Source of the DNA: Aralia elata
Taxonomy: Eukaryota > Streptophyta > Magnoliopsida > Apiales > Araliaceae
DNA: 64,000 bases
Direction: 5' to 3'
Assembly: GCA_034770075.1 (NCBI GenBank)
Contig: CM068379.1
Location: 45,205,130-45,269,129 of the forward strand
The notes beneath the pieces are model-generated. The model had not been told where the DNA came from. It did not search any database and was given only the letters and a program-made list of their open reading frames with translations. Positions 46,717 through 57,358 of the stretch are shown in pieces. Made by a program: the position numbers and the translations under genes. Each line of letters begins with the position of its first letter. The first letter of the stretch is position 1.

Positions 46717-48017
46717 CTTGTGAAGATACAACTATAACATGTACGTATAATGTATTTAGTAGCATATTATTTATATTTATCATTCATTTCACATAATTTG
46801 ACCTTTACGAGTTGCATTTCTTCATCGTCAAGGGTTTGAGCTGTTGGGCGAAATAAATTTTAACAAATTCTGTGTATATATCAGTTGTTATGTTGTATCA
46901 AGTTTTGATTACATCCGAAGGGTTTAAGATTTAGGGTTTTTAGGTCTTTTGATTTGGAATGGCTCTGTTTGCTGACTGTATTTTATATTGGGTAATTCAA
47001 AGTTTCGAGATTATGCTATTTTATAATTATGCTTATTTAATTCTCCTTTAATTCCATTAGGATTTCCCATTTTTTAATTTATGAAGTGATTTTTTCCGAA
47101 ATTCTAAAATTTAAAATTGATGGATTTTAGATAATAAAATTGTAATTATTGTGGAATATGGAGATATCTATATAGTACTACTATTTACAAAAATTTGTTG
47201 AATCACGCAAACATTAAATTTGAATATCAAGATTTCGGGATTGATTCAGATTTTATTTTTTAATTTTTAATTTGAACTAGTTAATTGTTTATTATTCTAA
47301 AATATTTTTATTATGATTATTATTACTATTATTATAATTGTATGGCGTATAATTAAATCAAATAACTTTACTAGAATCCTTATGTTAATGTCTCCTCCCG
47401 CTAAACAAGTGGAGTAGTCGTTGGGATTGTGTAAGAGTGGTTATTATTAAAGAAAGTTGTTACCCTTTTCCGTATCTGTCTATTAATACATATACCTGCC
47501 GATACATGTTATGATATGCCCATGAATGTTATGATATGCCCATGAATGTTATGATCTTATATATGAAATTCTACTTTATTTCTTTATTTTGTATGGCTTA
47601 GGCTATAAATCAAATAGCAGTACTGAATCCTTATTTTAATGTCAGAAAACTATCTTAGGAATTGTTTGATAACCTCAGATTAAAACTGGAATCATCATAT
47701 GTTAGAATTGTGCTCGATAGTATAACTTCCCCACTAAACCTATGAATGTATATAACTGAGACTTATTATCATAAACAACATTAAAGACGAATTGGTCTAT
47801 TTTCCTATCTACAGGCTTTGGTTATGCAAGCTTTGGTTATGTACACCTGAGTTCATATCTGATTCACTTTTCACGAGCTCCCCTTCCATCCCATAGTAAG
47901 TATTTTGCGTGATTCCTTTTGTTTATGTATGCAATGCTTTCTAAATTGTGATTATAAATCAATAGATATGGATGACTGTGACTTTTCTCAATTGAACACC
48001 TTCTCTAATTAGCCATG
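46717..48017. other. CACTA interior, right: non-coding
   Basis: AT-rich, intron-like sequence with no supported ORF. A 20-bp unit ATGTTATGATATGCCCATGA is repeated 2.5 times at 47506-47555. A good splice-donor context (CCCATAGTAAGT) occurs near 47893 but no exon was recognised. Confidence 0.5.
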
Positions 48018-48797
48018 TAGACCTGGCAAAATATGGGTTTGGTTTGGTTTTGGTTTACATAAAATAGTTATGAGTCCAAATAAGAACTAAAACCACATTA
48101 TCCATTTTAAATATGGTTTGTATGGTTTCAACCCAAATGGTTATAGTTTTAATATAGGTCGACCTATATTTTACTTTTTGAGATTTATGTACTTTCACTC
48201 TTTCCATTTTTCTTTAATTAATTATCTCTTTAATTTTTCTCATACATTATCTTTCTAAAATAGATTAATATATTTCTCTCTCTAAATTTTTTTGTTTTCT
48301 CTCTCTAGAAATTTTGTATACTTTCTCTCTCTAGAAATTTTGTACTCTCTCTAAATTAAAAACTGAATATATTTAAAAATAAATATGAAAAAATATATAT
48401 CTTTAAAATTTACAAATTTTACAAATAAAAATTTTATTTTTTTCTAAAAATAAAAAGGAGTACAATTTTGGAAATTCTCAAAAATAAGACGCATAATACT
48501 CTAAACATGACAAATGTTACAGTACTCCCTTTTCGTGGCGGTCCTGGGGACAAACACCAGTCAGTAGCGTCAGCTGATGTCACTAACAGTTTCATTCAGT
48601 TTGTAATTTTAATTAAAGCTAGATGTGTTGCTTAATATGGATCAAAACTAGTTAAACTAGTTTCAACCCATATTTTTAATTCATAATATGGGTCTAAAAC
48701 CAAACCAACCCGTAACATAAAAATTAGTTAACCAACCTAATAAGACCCAAGTAGTTTTAGTTAACTAGATGGTTCTCAACCTAAATTGCCAAGTCTA
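48018..48797. mobile_element. Small non-autonomous hAT-type element
   Basis: A 780-bp segment with terminal inverted repeats TAGACCTGGCAAAATATGGG (left) and TAGACTTGGCAATTTAGG (right, reverse complement). It is flanked by 8-bp duplications TAGCCATG (48010-48017) and TAGTCATG (48798-48805), one mismatch. TIR length and 8-bp TSD fit hAT. No transposase ORF. Confidence 0.75.
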
Positions 48798-48805
48798 TAG
48801 TCATG

Positions 48806-49541
48806 TTTCCTTTTTTTTAATTGCTAATTGAAGTTGGATTGACTTGTGTTTGTATTCTTCACCTTCACTGATTCTTATGATATGGGATTAGTGTTGATAA
48901 ATTATAGTTATCTCAGAACTTAAGGATCACTTTATAAACCTGGATGAGATTCTTCTTTTAGATTAAGAAACCATTAAGATGGTTATAACCTTTAAGATAA
49001 GGTTTTTATATAACTATGACTGTAAGAAGAGGGAAACAAAAAACAATCTGAATTATTAATTAGTTTTCTGTGTTATACCATTGTATAGTAACTTAAACTC
49101 ATCTGCATGGTTCAATTTTTTTTATAGTTGTCTGTTCTTTTATTGATGTTTTTTTGGTGACTGACTCAATTTTTTGTGTCATGTAACACTCAGAAATGTG
49201 AATAACATTTTCCAATTGTCCATCTATTTTCTCATTGATTATTGTTATATAATTTATTATTTTTGTATTTATTTACTAGGATATTTTTGTTCATTCCATT
49301 ATTTTTGTTCTTATGCTTCAATTTGAACAGTCCGATTTGATAAATTTGACTATTTTTTTAATTATAGTTCTTTATTCAGCATTAAATGTTTACTTGTGTA
49401 TGTGCTCCTTGATGACCCCCTATCTGATCAATGTCATGCTTGTTGATATACATATCATGATTACCCTGTATATATGGGCTATCTGGAACTCATTTAGTGC
49501 ACATTCCTCCTACATATTCACTGCATATATAGAGTTTCAAT
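48806..49541. other. CACTA interior: no recognised feature
   Basis: AT-rich sequence with a run of T-rich stretches. A short open frame at 49313-49549 is hydrophobic low-complexity translation with no family resemblance, so I do not call it a gene. Confidence 0.4.
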
Positions 49542-49785
49542 ATGCTTAAAAGAGCTTTTACCAGTGGCATTAAACCTGATTCCTCTTCTAAAAAGAGGAA
49601 ATATTATATTACTGATGAGCATCCTAATTTGGTCTAACCAAATTTAGTTTCCTCATCAACTATTTGCAGATCCAAAAGCTGATGGGATCAACATTAATGG
49701 ATATTACTCAGTCAAACTTGGTTAAGAGCGGGCAAATAAGTATAAATGTGATTTGCCCTTGTGGTTCCAAAAAGAGATACAAAAG
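49542..49785 (+). pseudogene. Possible exon fragments inside the CACTA
   Basis: ATG at 49542 opens a 31-codon coding-like stretch (MLKRAFTSGIKPDSSSKKRK onward) to TAA at 49635. From 49670 another frame is open to 49785, bordered by an acceptor-like TATTTGCAG and a donor-like AAAAG/GTAATT. It includes VICPCGSKKRYK, which resembles the start of a SEC-C metal-binding motif. The two pieces lie in different frames and the gap is too short for a usual intron. They may be remnants of a transposon gene or captured host exons. Not identified. Confidence 0.35.
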
Positions 49786-49943
49786 GTAATTTTGCTTCTC
49801 ATTACCCACTAGTAAGGAACTCATCTGTGTGTTCAAACAAAGAAACTAAATTAATTCATCTAATTTCATATATTTAACGTCTTTCATGATACTTGTATCC
49901 CCCTCCTCTTCATCTTTTGTTATTCATGTGACTACAACCATAC

Positions 49944-50024
49944 ATGAGGAATGTAATTGAATATATATTGCAAGTTAATAAAGACCCTGATGATGAAGTA
50001 TCTCTTGAAGCCTGTGAATTTTGG
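49944..50024 (+). pseudogene. Captured exon fragment resembling transportin
   Basis: The plus-strand frame from 49944 reads MRNVIEYILQ and then NKDPDDEVSLEACEFW before TAA at 50025. This closely resembles, from memory, a HEAT-repeat helix of transportin-1 (karyopherin beta-2), the nuclear import receptor for PY-type signals. An acceptor-like AG precedes GAATG (49949), and GAATTTTG/GTAATC at 50022 looks like a donor, so it may be an exact exon of about 74 bp. Only this piece was found, so it is a gene fragment carried in the CACTA and not a working gene. A protein search would settle identity. Confidence 0.6.
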
Positions 50025-50329
50025 TAATCCCTCCACCTTGGGCACTCATGCTTTAAATTCTATGAAAGCGAGTAGCAGTCATGCTTATGTGTACTGGACC
50101 GAACAGTTCTTTCCCTAGTTAAGTAGTGATCTGGTATTTCATGGACAGTTTGTTGAAGGCGCCAACTTTGTACATGTGCCCCAATAAATCATTTAGATAG
50201 TTGATTGTAAAGATGATAAATGATCATGTATCAGATGATTTTATTTAATTAATAATATTTGAGTTTTTTGTACTTCTGCCATAATTTGTTATGGGATCAT
50301 TGAGCCACGATTTATTTTGTTTGTAAAAT

Positions 50330-51054
50330 AATTTCGACATTTATTACATAACAAAGAAAATGGAAACATTTATATCGTTGTAAATCATAACAACTTTCGT
50401 TGCACGTATAAAGCAAACGGCAACGTATAGTTTCATTACTAATTACGTTGCTAATCGATAACAACATTCGCTGCTCTCGAAAAATAATCAGCATCGAACA
50501 TTATCGTTGCTAATTGCTCATAATTATCCATAACAACACCAACGACAATTAATAATCTCGTTGCAAAATAATATATGATCGATATATTTTGCACATTTAG
50601 TAACGAACATCGTTGCCAAAAAATATACAATCAACAACGAAAACTAGTTAATGAAACAATTTTCATACTGTTCAGTAACGACAAATATCATTGGCAAAAG
50701 TGTCTCAACCGCAACAAAATTTCTTCTTTGTTGACAAAAAAAGGTTATTTTCGTTGCCAATTAGAAGGATTTTGCAACGCAAGTTACTTTTCAGTAACAA
50801 TTTCATTAATAAATTTACAACAATACATTTCGTTACTAAATGATTTATGCTTTTACACGAAAATCATCTTTCGTTACGAAATATCTCACTTTCTGTAACA
50901 ATCAAAATAATTTTGTTGCTAGACAATTAGCAACGCTCATTGCTTAACGGATGGTCCAACGACCAAAAAATCGTTGCAAATGACATTTAGCAACGAAATT
51001 TCATATCTTTAGCAACGAAAATTGGTTGTTGTCGAATTGTCATTTTTTGTAGTG
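50330..51054. repeat. CACTA right subterminal repeats and terminal repeat
   Basis: More than 20 GCAACGA, TCGTTGC and TAACGAAA words in both orientations, ending TTTTTTGTAGTG at 51054. Reading frames within it arise from the repeats. Confidence 0.8.
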
Positions 51055-51134
51055 TTTGTATATTAATTTCTCTTTTAAGGACTTTACAAAAGCTACTGGT
51101 TACAAATATACATTATCTCATCATCATCAAATCA
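51055..51134 (-). mobile_element. Sir-1 LTR, 5' terminal piece
   Basis: The reverse complement (TGATTTGATGATGATGAG, then GTATATTTGTAACCAGTAGC and GTAAAGTCCTTA) aligns with the start of the Sir-2 LTR at 53702-53775. It completes the LTR at 1-1285 across the CACTA. Confidence 0.78.
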
Positions 51135-51659
51135 AAATATGCAATTGTTCTAACAGGTACTATTAATTTTGGTTTGTATTATCGTATCTGTAATAATTTT
51201 AAACTATTGGGTTATTCAAACGCAGACTATGCATGTTGTCAAATTGCTAGAAAAAGTACGAGTGGTGTTTGTATATTTTTGAGACAAAGTTTAGTGATCT
51301 GACATAGTAAAAAGCAAACTTCAGTTGCTCTATCAACCACTAAGGGTGAATATCTAGTTGCAGGGAGTTGTTGCTCTCAAATATTATGGATGCGCCAAAC
51401 TTTATGTGATTTTGCTATTACATGCAATAATGTGCCAATTTATTGTGATAATATTAGCACTATTGATATATCTAAAAATCCTGTTTTGCATTCATGTACA
51501 AAACACATAGAAGTGAGACATCATTTTTTAAGGGATAATGTATCAAAAGGTTTAATTAAATTAATTTTTATTCTCACAGAGCATCAATTGACAGATATTT
51601 TTACTAAACCACTGAGTGAAGAAAGATTTTGCACATTAAGAAGAGAGCTTGACATGTGA
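51135..51659 (+). pseudogene. Sir-0 pol remnant: RNase H C-terminal part
   Basis: A copia RNase H starts at about 51159 (GTINFGLYYR), with GYSNADYACCQIARKSTSG, STTKGEYLVAGSCCSQILWM, YCDNISTIDISKNPVLHSCT, KHIEVRHHFLRD and LTDIFTKPLSEERF. A TGA at about 51300 stands where Trp is usual. RT and everything upstream are missing, cut by Sir-1. The sequence differs clearly from the Sir-2 RNase H, so it is another Sirevirus-like family. Confidence 0.88.
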
Positions 51660-52124
51660 ATAATTTAGTGCATAATTTATTTAGGTCACAGTGTATATAA
51701 TTGATTTCCATGTGCATGATCTAATATATGAATAAGTTAATATGTTGCATAATTTGACTTGTTTATGATATAATGTGCATAATTTGATTTGATTGAATAT
51801 CATATGCATGATTTAGTGCATTAAATTGATACATGTTTCTTGGCTTAATTGAAGTTGTGTGATTAAGGAAATAAAATCTGGTTTGAAATTGAATTTGTAT
51901 TAAATATGGAAGTAATCCTTAGTCATGATTTGACTCTCCCTATGTCTCGGTCAAAACAAAGTCAGATTCCCAAAAACACGGTAACTTAAATATTTTTACT
52001 CTTAACCATGTTATTCTCTCTCTTTGCTTAACTTGTTCCATTATTAGTTTTTATCAAAACTTTTCACTTTCCCAACCAAGTACGCCATTAATGCCGATTT
52101 TAAGCACTCATACTGTCGGCTAAG
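51660..52124 (+). other. Spacer between Sir-0 pol and downstream ORF
   Basis: AT-rich, with repeats of TGCATAATTTGA-like words at 51665-51830. No ORF. Confidence 0.5.
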
Positions 52125-53690
52125 ATGAAAACCAGTCAATCAAAATGGCTTCGAGATGAATTTGATGACGATGATGATCTCCCCATTTCCTCTATTGTCC
52201 CTAAGCCTAGTGGGGCTTCGACACTTAAAAAGAAAAAACAAGGGAAACTTTCATCCTTCCAAACCCCAACTGAACCATCACCAGATTCTCCATCAAGCAT
52301 TATCGATCTAATTGGCACTATAACAACGAGAAAGAAGGGAAAAACTAAAATGGCAAAACAACCTACTGCAGAGCATCAATTGGCCGATCCTCCACCAAGT
52401 TCGCAAATTGTTGAATCTCATTCGAGTCCTTCATCCTCACCTCAATCCACAACCTCAAAATCAAGGAAACAGAAAGGAAAATGGAAAGCTGCTACTTCTA
52501 AACCACCTCCACAAGAACTACAATTGGATAAAAATTCGACAAATCCATCGCTGTCGGTAACCCCTTCATCTCTCTCATTAAAATTTTTTGAAAATTTCTT
52601 TCGGGGTCATAATTTTGAAGCTCGTTACAAAACTTCCATTGTTCAAAAACCCCTTGTTTATAAGAAAATAATTGACATGTACCTTTACCAAAATTCTCCA
52701 TTTCATAAATTATTTAATTCCTATGGTATTGCTTCTATGGTTGTTCCACCATCTGTTACTTATCTAAAATCGATCCAACAGTTTTACATAAATCTTGAGC
52801 ATATACAAATGATTTTTACACTACTTTTGTTAAAGGCAAATCTTTTGTTCACAGTGAAAGATTTGGGAACCATTTTATCTATTATTTCAACTGGGATATG
52901 TCCATTTACTATAAAAGGTGTTGCATATGAGCCTTTTGAACCTTTTAGAGCAGCTTCAAATTGTAAAAGATGACCCTATGATCAATGTCTTTTCATTGCC
53001 AAAAACTGTTGATGTGTCCCTACTTGCTTGTGTCATTCACAAAGTCTTGAGGTATAATTTATTACCTCGCACCGGTGGAGTTACAGATTTTACCTATCAA
53101 GACATTGGGTTGACTGCGATGATTTTAAAATTAAAAGGTTCCCCTTTTAATTTTTCTTTAATGATGATGTGAAATATGGGTAGCTGTATTTGTCGAAGTA
53201 AAAAATGTTTGCCCTATAGTGGTTTTTTCACTATTTTTTTAACACTTCGAAATCTCTCTTGATAATGAAGCCTCTGTTTCTCTTACCGAATCAATTAATT
53301 CTCCAAATTTGAAAAGTTCTCATCTTTCCTTGGTTGATGGGGATTTTGTGCGCCTTGATCATGATATTCCCTTTGTTAATCCCCTACCTGCTCCCATCCC
53401 TCAGATCCTTCTTCTTTTAATCCACTTCCTTCTCCTCTTTCTCTTGAAATTATGACAATTTTTAATCAAATTTTGGCCAATCAAGTAAGTATGAAAGAAG
53501 ACATCACTAATATTAAGCACTGGTTGACTGCATTGGAAAAATGAAAAACTGTCAATGGACGCTCGTGAGGCTGATTCACTTTTTTGTCGGGTTGAAGATG
53601 AGTTTATAGATTTACAAGTTGGATTTGAGCTCCACACTAATGTTATGGTGGAAGCCCTTCAAAGAAAAATGAACATGTTAGAGTCTGCAT
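52125..53690 (+). pseudogene. Sir-0 downstream ORF, env-like position
   Basis: ATG at 52125 opens a 282-codon frame (MKTSQSKWLRDEFDDDDDLP) with a Ser/Pro/Lys-rich N-terminal half and a conserved-looking second half (FENFFRGHNFEARYKTSIVQ, FYINLEH). A shift near 52950 moves to another frame (MINVFSLPKTVDVSLLACVI, LLPRTGG). Later pieces to 53690 look coiled-coil. The layout resembles the ORF found after pol in many plant Sireviruses and plant-transposon-protein families. I see no signal peptide or clear membrane anchor, so an envelope role is not supported. Confidence 0.6.
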
Positions 53691-53701
53691 AATTGATCCA
53701 A

Positions 53702-55182
53702 TGATTTGATGATGAAATGAGCAATCAAGGTATATTTGTACCAGTAAGTTATGTAAAGTCCTTAATAATGATTTGATTTGATGTACAATGACTTAGATTA
53801 GAAAGATCAAATAATGTTAGATTGATCTTATTGAGTTGATCTGATGTATAACTGATAGGATTTCATTGATCGTAAAGTTACTCTGCCAGTTCGTAATGAC
53901 AAGATGGATCACAGAGTCAACTTATGATTGTAAAGCATCAGATGAATCGCAGAGTATTTGCATCACTCGTAAAGTTTACCTCAAATTGAAAAGCAAAGGT
54001 TGGTTCGTAAAGTGAACAATGAATCGCAAAGTAAAGACTAAACGCAGAGTACTCCAGACAGTCGCTGAGTAAAAGCCTTATCGTAAAGTGTTCAAGGATT
54101 GTTTAGTAAAGATAAAGTTGTAAAGATAGCTCATGAATCTTAAGGCAATATTTCGTAGAGCTGATCGTAGAGTACTACCCCTTTCGTAAAGCTCTCTTCT
54201 TAACGATCAGGATGTAGAGCAGGATTCTACGATCTTCCATCTTCATAAAGCGAAGTCAAGTCTGACAAAAGACTGACATGGGAGCGTTGCTAATCAAAGG
54301 TCCCGATACATTCTCCAAACATCCTTCGTATATAGAAATCGAAGATCAGATTATGTGTCTATTAGCTAGTTTACTGAAAGTGACAACTTAGTGGTGTTAG
54401 GTGAGAATGTTGGTTGATGTGATAGGCAAGCTAAAAAGAAGCTGACACATGTCTCAAAAAGTCAACATCAAAGATCTCAGAATATCTGAAGCATTAAATG
54501 CACCACCGGGAACCTATCAACGACAAGATTTTTCAGGAAGACTATAAAAGGCAGTAAGGATTCAAATAAAAAAAAGGAAAACGGAACAACGATAAAAAAG
54601 CCTAAGTTTTGCTAAAGTCAAAAACACACTCTACGACTTTGAACATCTAGTTCAAGCTGCTAAGTACCTGAGAAGAAAAGTTTAACGTCATCTTAGCAGC
54701 ACATCTCAACATCATTCAATCAATAGTTCATTGCGGGACTTAGTGACCCATATTCCGAGACTTAGTGACTCGAAGGAACCTAAGTGGTTCAGTGGTGATT
54801 CCGAGACTTAGTGACTCAAAGAAACCTAAGTGGTTTAGTTGTAATAGATCTTAGTGATCTTGATCCTTAGTGGATTTCCTATTCGTGGAGTAGAAGAGTG
54901 GAGTAAGAGTTATTCAGTCTCTGAACCACTTAAACTTTGTTATGTCGTTTGTTTTACAGTTGTTACTTTCTGTCGAAATATTTTTCTTGCTTAAGGCTGC
55001 ATACCTAACTAAATTCAGAACTGTGATTTGTCATTAATCTTTAAGGGGACTTTTTAAAAATATTTCGCTATGCTAAATCATTCTGATTTATTAATTATTT
55101 AGTAATATCTGCTAGATAATCAAATTTTTTAAAGATCTATTCAACCCTCCTTCTAGATCTCTAGTGCCTTTGGGAAACAACA
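53702..55182 (+). mobile_element. Sir-2 5' LTR
   Basis: Starts about TGATTTGATGATGA and ends about AAACAACA two bases before the PBS (boundaries approximate). TATA box TATAAAAG at 54543-54550. Direct repeats of GACTTAGTGACTC and CTAAGTGGTTYAGT occur at 54725-54840. The 53870-54240 part carries the TCGTAAAG/TCGTAGAG word array. Confidence 0.82.
53870..54240 (+). repeat. TCGTAAAG/TCGTAGAG word array in Sir-2 LTR
   Basis: About 15 to 20 degenerate copies (TCGTAAAGT, TCGCAGAGT, TTGTAAAGC, TCGTAGAGT) occur about every 20 bases. They match the minus-strand array at 780-1215. Confidence 0.8.
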
Positions 55183-55184
55183 AG

Positions 55185-55196
55185 TGGTATAAGAGC
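55185..55196 (+). promoter_or_regulatory. Sir-2 primer binding site
   Basis: TGGTATAAGAGC follows the LTR. It is the TGGTATCAGAGC site with C changed to A. Confidence 0.85.
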
Positions 55197-55237
55197 TAGG
55201 TTCTCACGAACATAAAGCTTACACTTTGAGTAGATCC

Positions 55238-57200
55238 ATGGCACTAAATAAAACCAATTCTGAGCTTGGTGGTGGAAATAAGCCACCTCTTCTAAATAGA
55301 GAAAAAATTGCTAATTGAAAAGTGCTTATGTAGGCATACATGGATGCTATTGATGATGATCTGTTTGATGTTGTCCTGAATGGTCCATATATTCCTACCA
55401 AGCTAGCTCTTACAACAGATGATCCCAACAAGGTAGCTGTCAAGCAGCGTGTTGAGTGGACTGAGAATGAGAAGAAGTTGGTGCAGTTGGATAACTCTTT
55501 GAAAATGTCGTCAACTGCTCAACCGCTAAAGAAGTATGGGAAGCCTTGTTGGTGATGCACGAAGGTACAGAATAAGTCAGGGAGAACAAACAGTCTCTCC
55601 TGACACAACAATATGAAATGTTCTCTCATCTTCCAGGAAAAAATATCACTGCAACGTATAAAAGATTCAACGTTCTTCTCAACTCCTTGAGATCTTATGG
55701 CAAGGTCTATCCCAACAAAGACCTAAATATCAAATTTATGAGAGCCTTGCCAAGCAAATGGGATGCCAAGACCACCGCAATCTGAGAATCCAAGAATATG
55801 TACGAGATAACAGTGCAGAAGCTCTATAGTAATCTCCTTACCTACAAGCTTGAGCTGAATCAAAGAGCTGAGACTCTTTTAGAGAACAAGAGAAAAGACA
55901 AAGGAGTTGCTCTCAAAGCTTCTGAAGTTATCTCAAAAGTTCCAGCTGAAACTGAAGAAGATAATGATCAAGATGAAGATAATGATATAGTTTTGCTTAC
56001 TTAAAAGCTAAGGAAGTTAATGAGAAAAAGTAGCAACTAGAGGCCAAAGAAGAACTTCAATAAAGAAAGTAGTAGTAGAGATCAAGATAAAGATCTTTGC
56101 TATAACTGCAAGAAGCCTGGCCATTATGTTGATGAGTGCACCAAACCTCTACGAGAGGAACTCAAGAAGTATAAAAAGAAGTCATATGGAAAGAAAGAGT
56201 ATAAAAGCTACAGGAAGTATCACAATAAAGAAAAAGGCTTCGTAGCTGAAGGATCGTGGAGTGATTCAGAAAATGACTCCAGCTCGGACTCTAGCGATGA
56301 TGAAGAACCTCAAGTAGCCAATCTCTATTTAATGGCCATAGAGGAAGATTCCAGCACTACCACTGATCGTCAAGAAATCAACATCAGTGAGGTATTTGAC
56401 TTCAACTCTCCTGATGTTAATATTGATGATCTTAGAATAGCTTTGCGTGATATAACATCTGATTTGCATCAGTACATAAAGTGGTTCAGGGTCTATCAAA
56501 GGACCACTCTCTTCTTCAAAAGGAGAAAGAGAAAGTGCAAGTAGAGTTGGAAACTACTCTACGAAACACTGCCTCTTTATTCAAGCTTGAGGCTGAGAAT
56601 GAGAATTTGAGAAAGATAACTGAGTCCAATGCACTGAGGGAGTCTGCTCTTACCTCTAGAATAGAGGAATTAGAAAAGATAATCTCATTGCGAAATCGAT
56701 CTTCCATGGACTCATTAATCAATAGTCAGAAATTCGTCTCTGATAGATCAGGTTTGGGGTTTGGAAATCTCTTTTCTAACCTCTGCGTGGAAAAATTTAT
56801 GGAAACTAACAGTAATAATGCCTATTTTCCCCATAGAGGTATTGTATTTGTCAAATCCAAAGAGGTCGTCGAGCCTAGTATCTCTAGTTGTCCAAATTCT
56901 GCTAATCAGATAGTTGTTCCAAAGAACAACATGTCACATACTAGTCTAGGTTTTGTAAAACTGCAGAGTAAACCTAAGTCTACGAACTTACCTCGAAGAG
57001 TTATAGAGTCTGGAAAGTTCAACTCTACGAATCAACCAGGCACAAATCGTAGAACTGGTTTTCACTCTACGAAACTTCAAAATCGTAGAACAATGGGGAA
57101 ACAAAAGGAAGTTCAGCCAAGAAGAAAGGCACATTTTCCATACAAGTCTCAAAGGAGAAGATATCCACACATACACACACTCATACATACAACATATTAA
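55238..57200 (+). pseudogene. Sir-2 gag, multiply interrupted
   Basis: ATG at 55238 opens MALNKTNSELGGGNKPP, soon meeting TGA and TAG (near 55316 and 55337). Gag blocks follow: MDAIDDDLFDVVLNGPYIP (55340), a shift near 55500, YEMFSHLPGKNITATYKRFN (55608 on), KLYSNLLTYKLELNQRAETL (55798 on), the knuckle CYNCKKPGHYVDEC near 56100, a Ser/Asp-rich acidic stretch, and a helical region at 56481-56700 (LEAENENLRKITESN). The C-terminal part (56940-57100) carries the TCGTAGA words in coding sequence. A long Gag extending past the knuckle fits Sireviruses. Confidence 0.85.
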
Positions 57201-57358
57201 GTGTTATAACTGTCATGATTATGGTCATAAAGCTGCATACTGTTATTTTAATTATGATGCATATCGTAGACCCAAAGTAAGGCAAATTTGGGTCCCCAAG
57301 GAAACTAACATTGCAGGACCCAAGAAAGTATGGGTACTAAAATAAACATTGATCGTTT

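Larger units (their letters stand above)
1286..51054. mobile_element. CACTA (En/Spm-type) DNA transposon, split by nested insertions
   Basis: The left terminus reads CACTACAAAAAAATGG and the reverse complement of the right terminus reads CACTACAAAAAATGACA. Homology continues through an ATTCGGCAA/ATTCGACAA block, giving terminal inverted repeats of about 25 bp. Flanking triplets are CTT and TTT, a 3-bp TSD with one mismatch. Both ends carry dense subterminal GCAACGA/TCGTTGC words, as is usual for CACTA elements. Removing the Ang-1 nest leaves about 6 kb (1286-2912 plus 46717-51054). I see no TNP2-type transposase, so this copy looks non-autonomous. It carries an embedded hAT element and a host-gene-like fragment. 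It landed within about 80 bp of the start of the Sir-1 LTR. Confidence 0.85.

Noticed and set aside
1286..51054. CACTA transposase (TNP2-type) gene.
   Set aside because: No recognisable transposase motif was found in the 6 kb left after removing nested elements.
52125..53690. Envelope glycoprotein in Sir-0.
   Set aside because: No signal peptide, clear membrane anchor or cysteine pattern is visible; only its position after pol is env-like.
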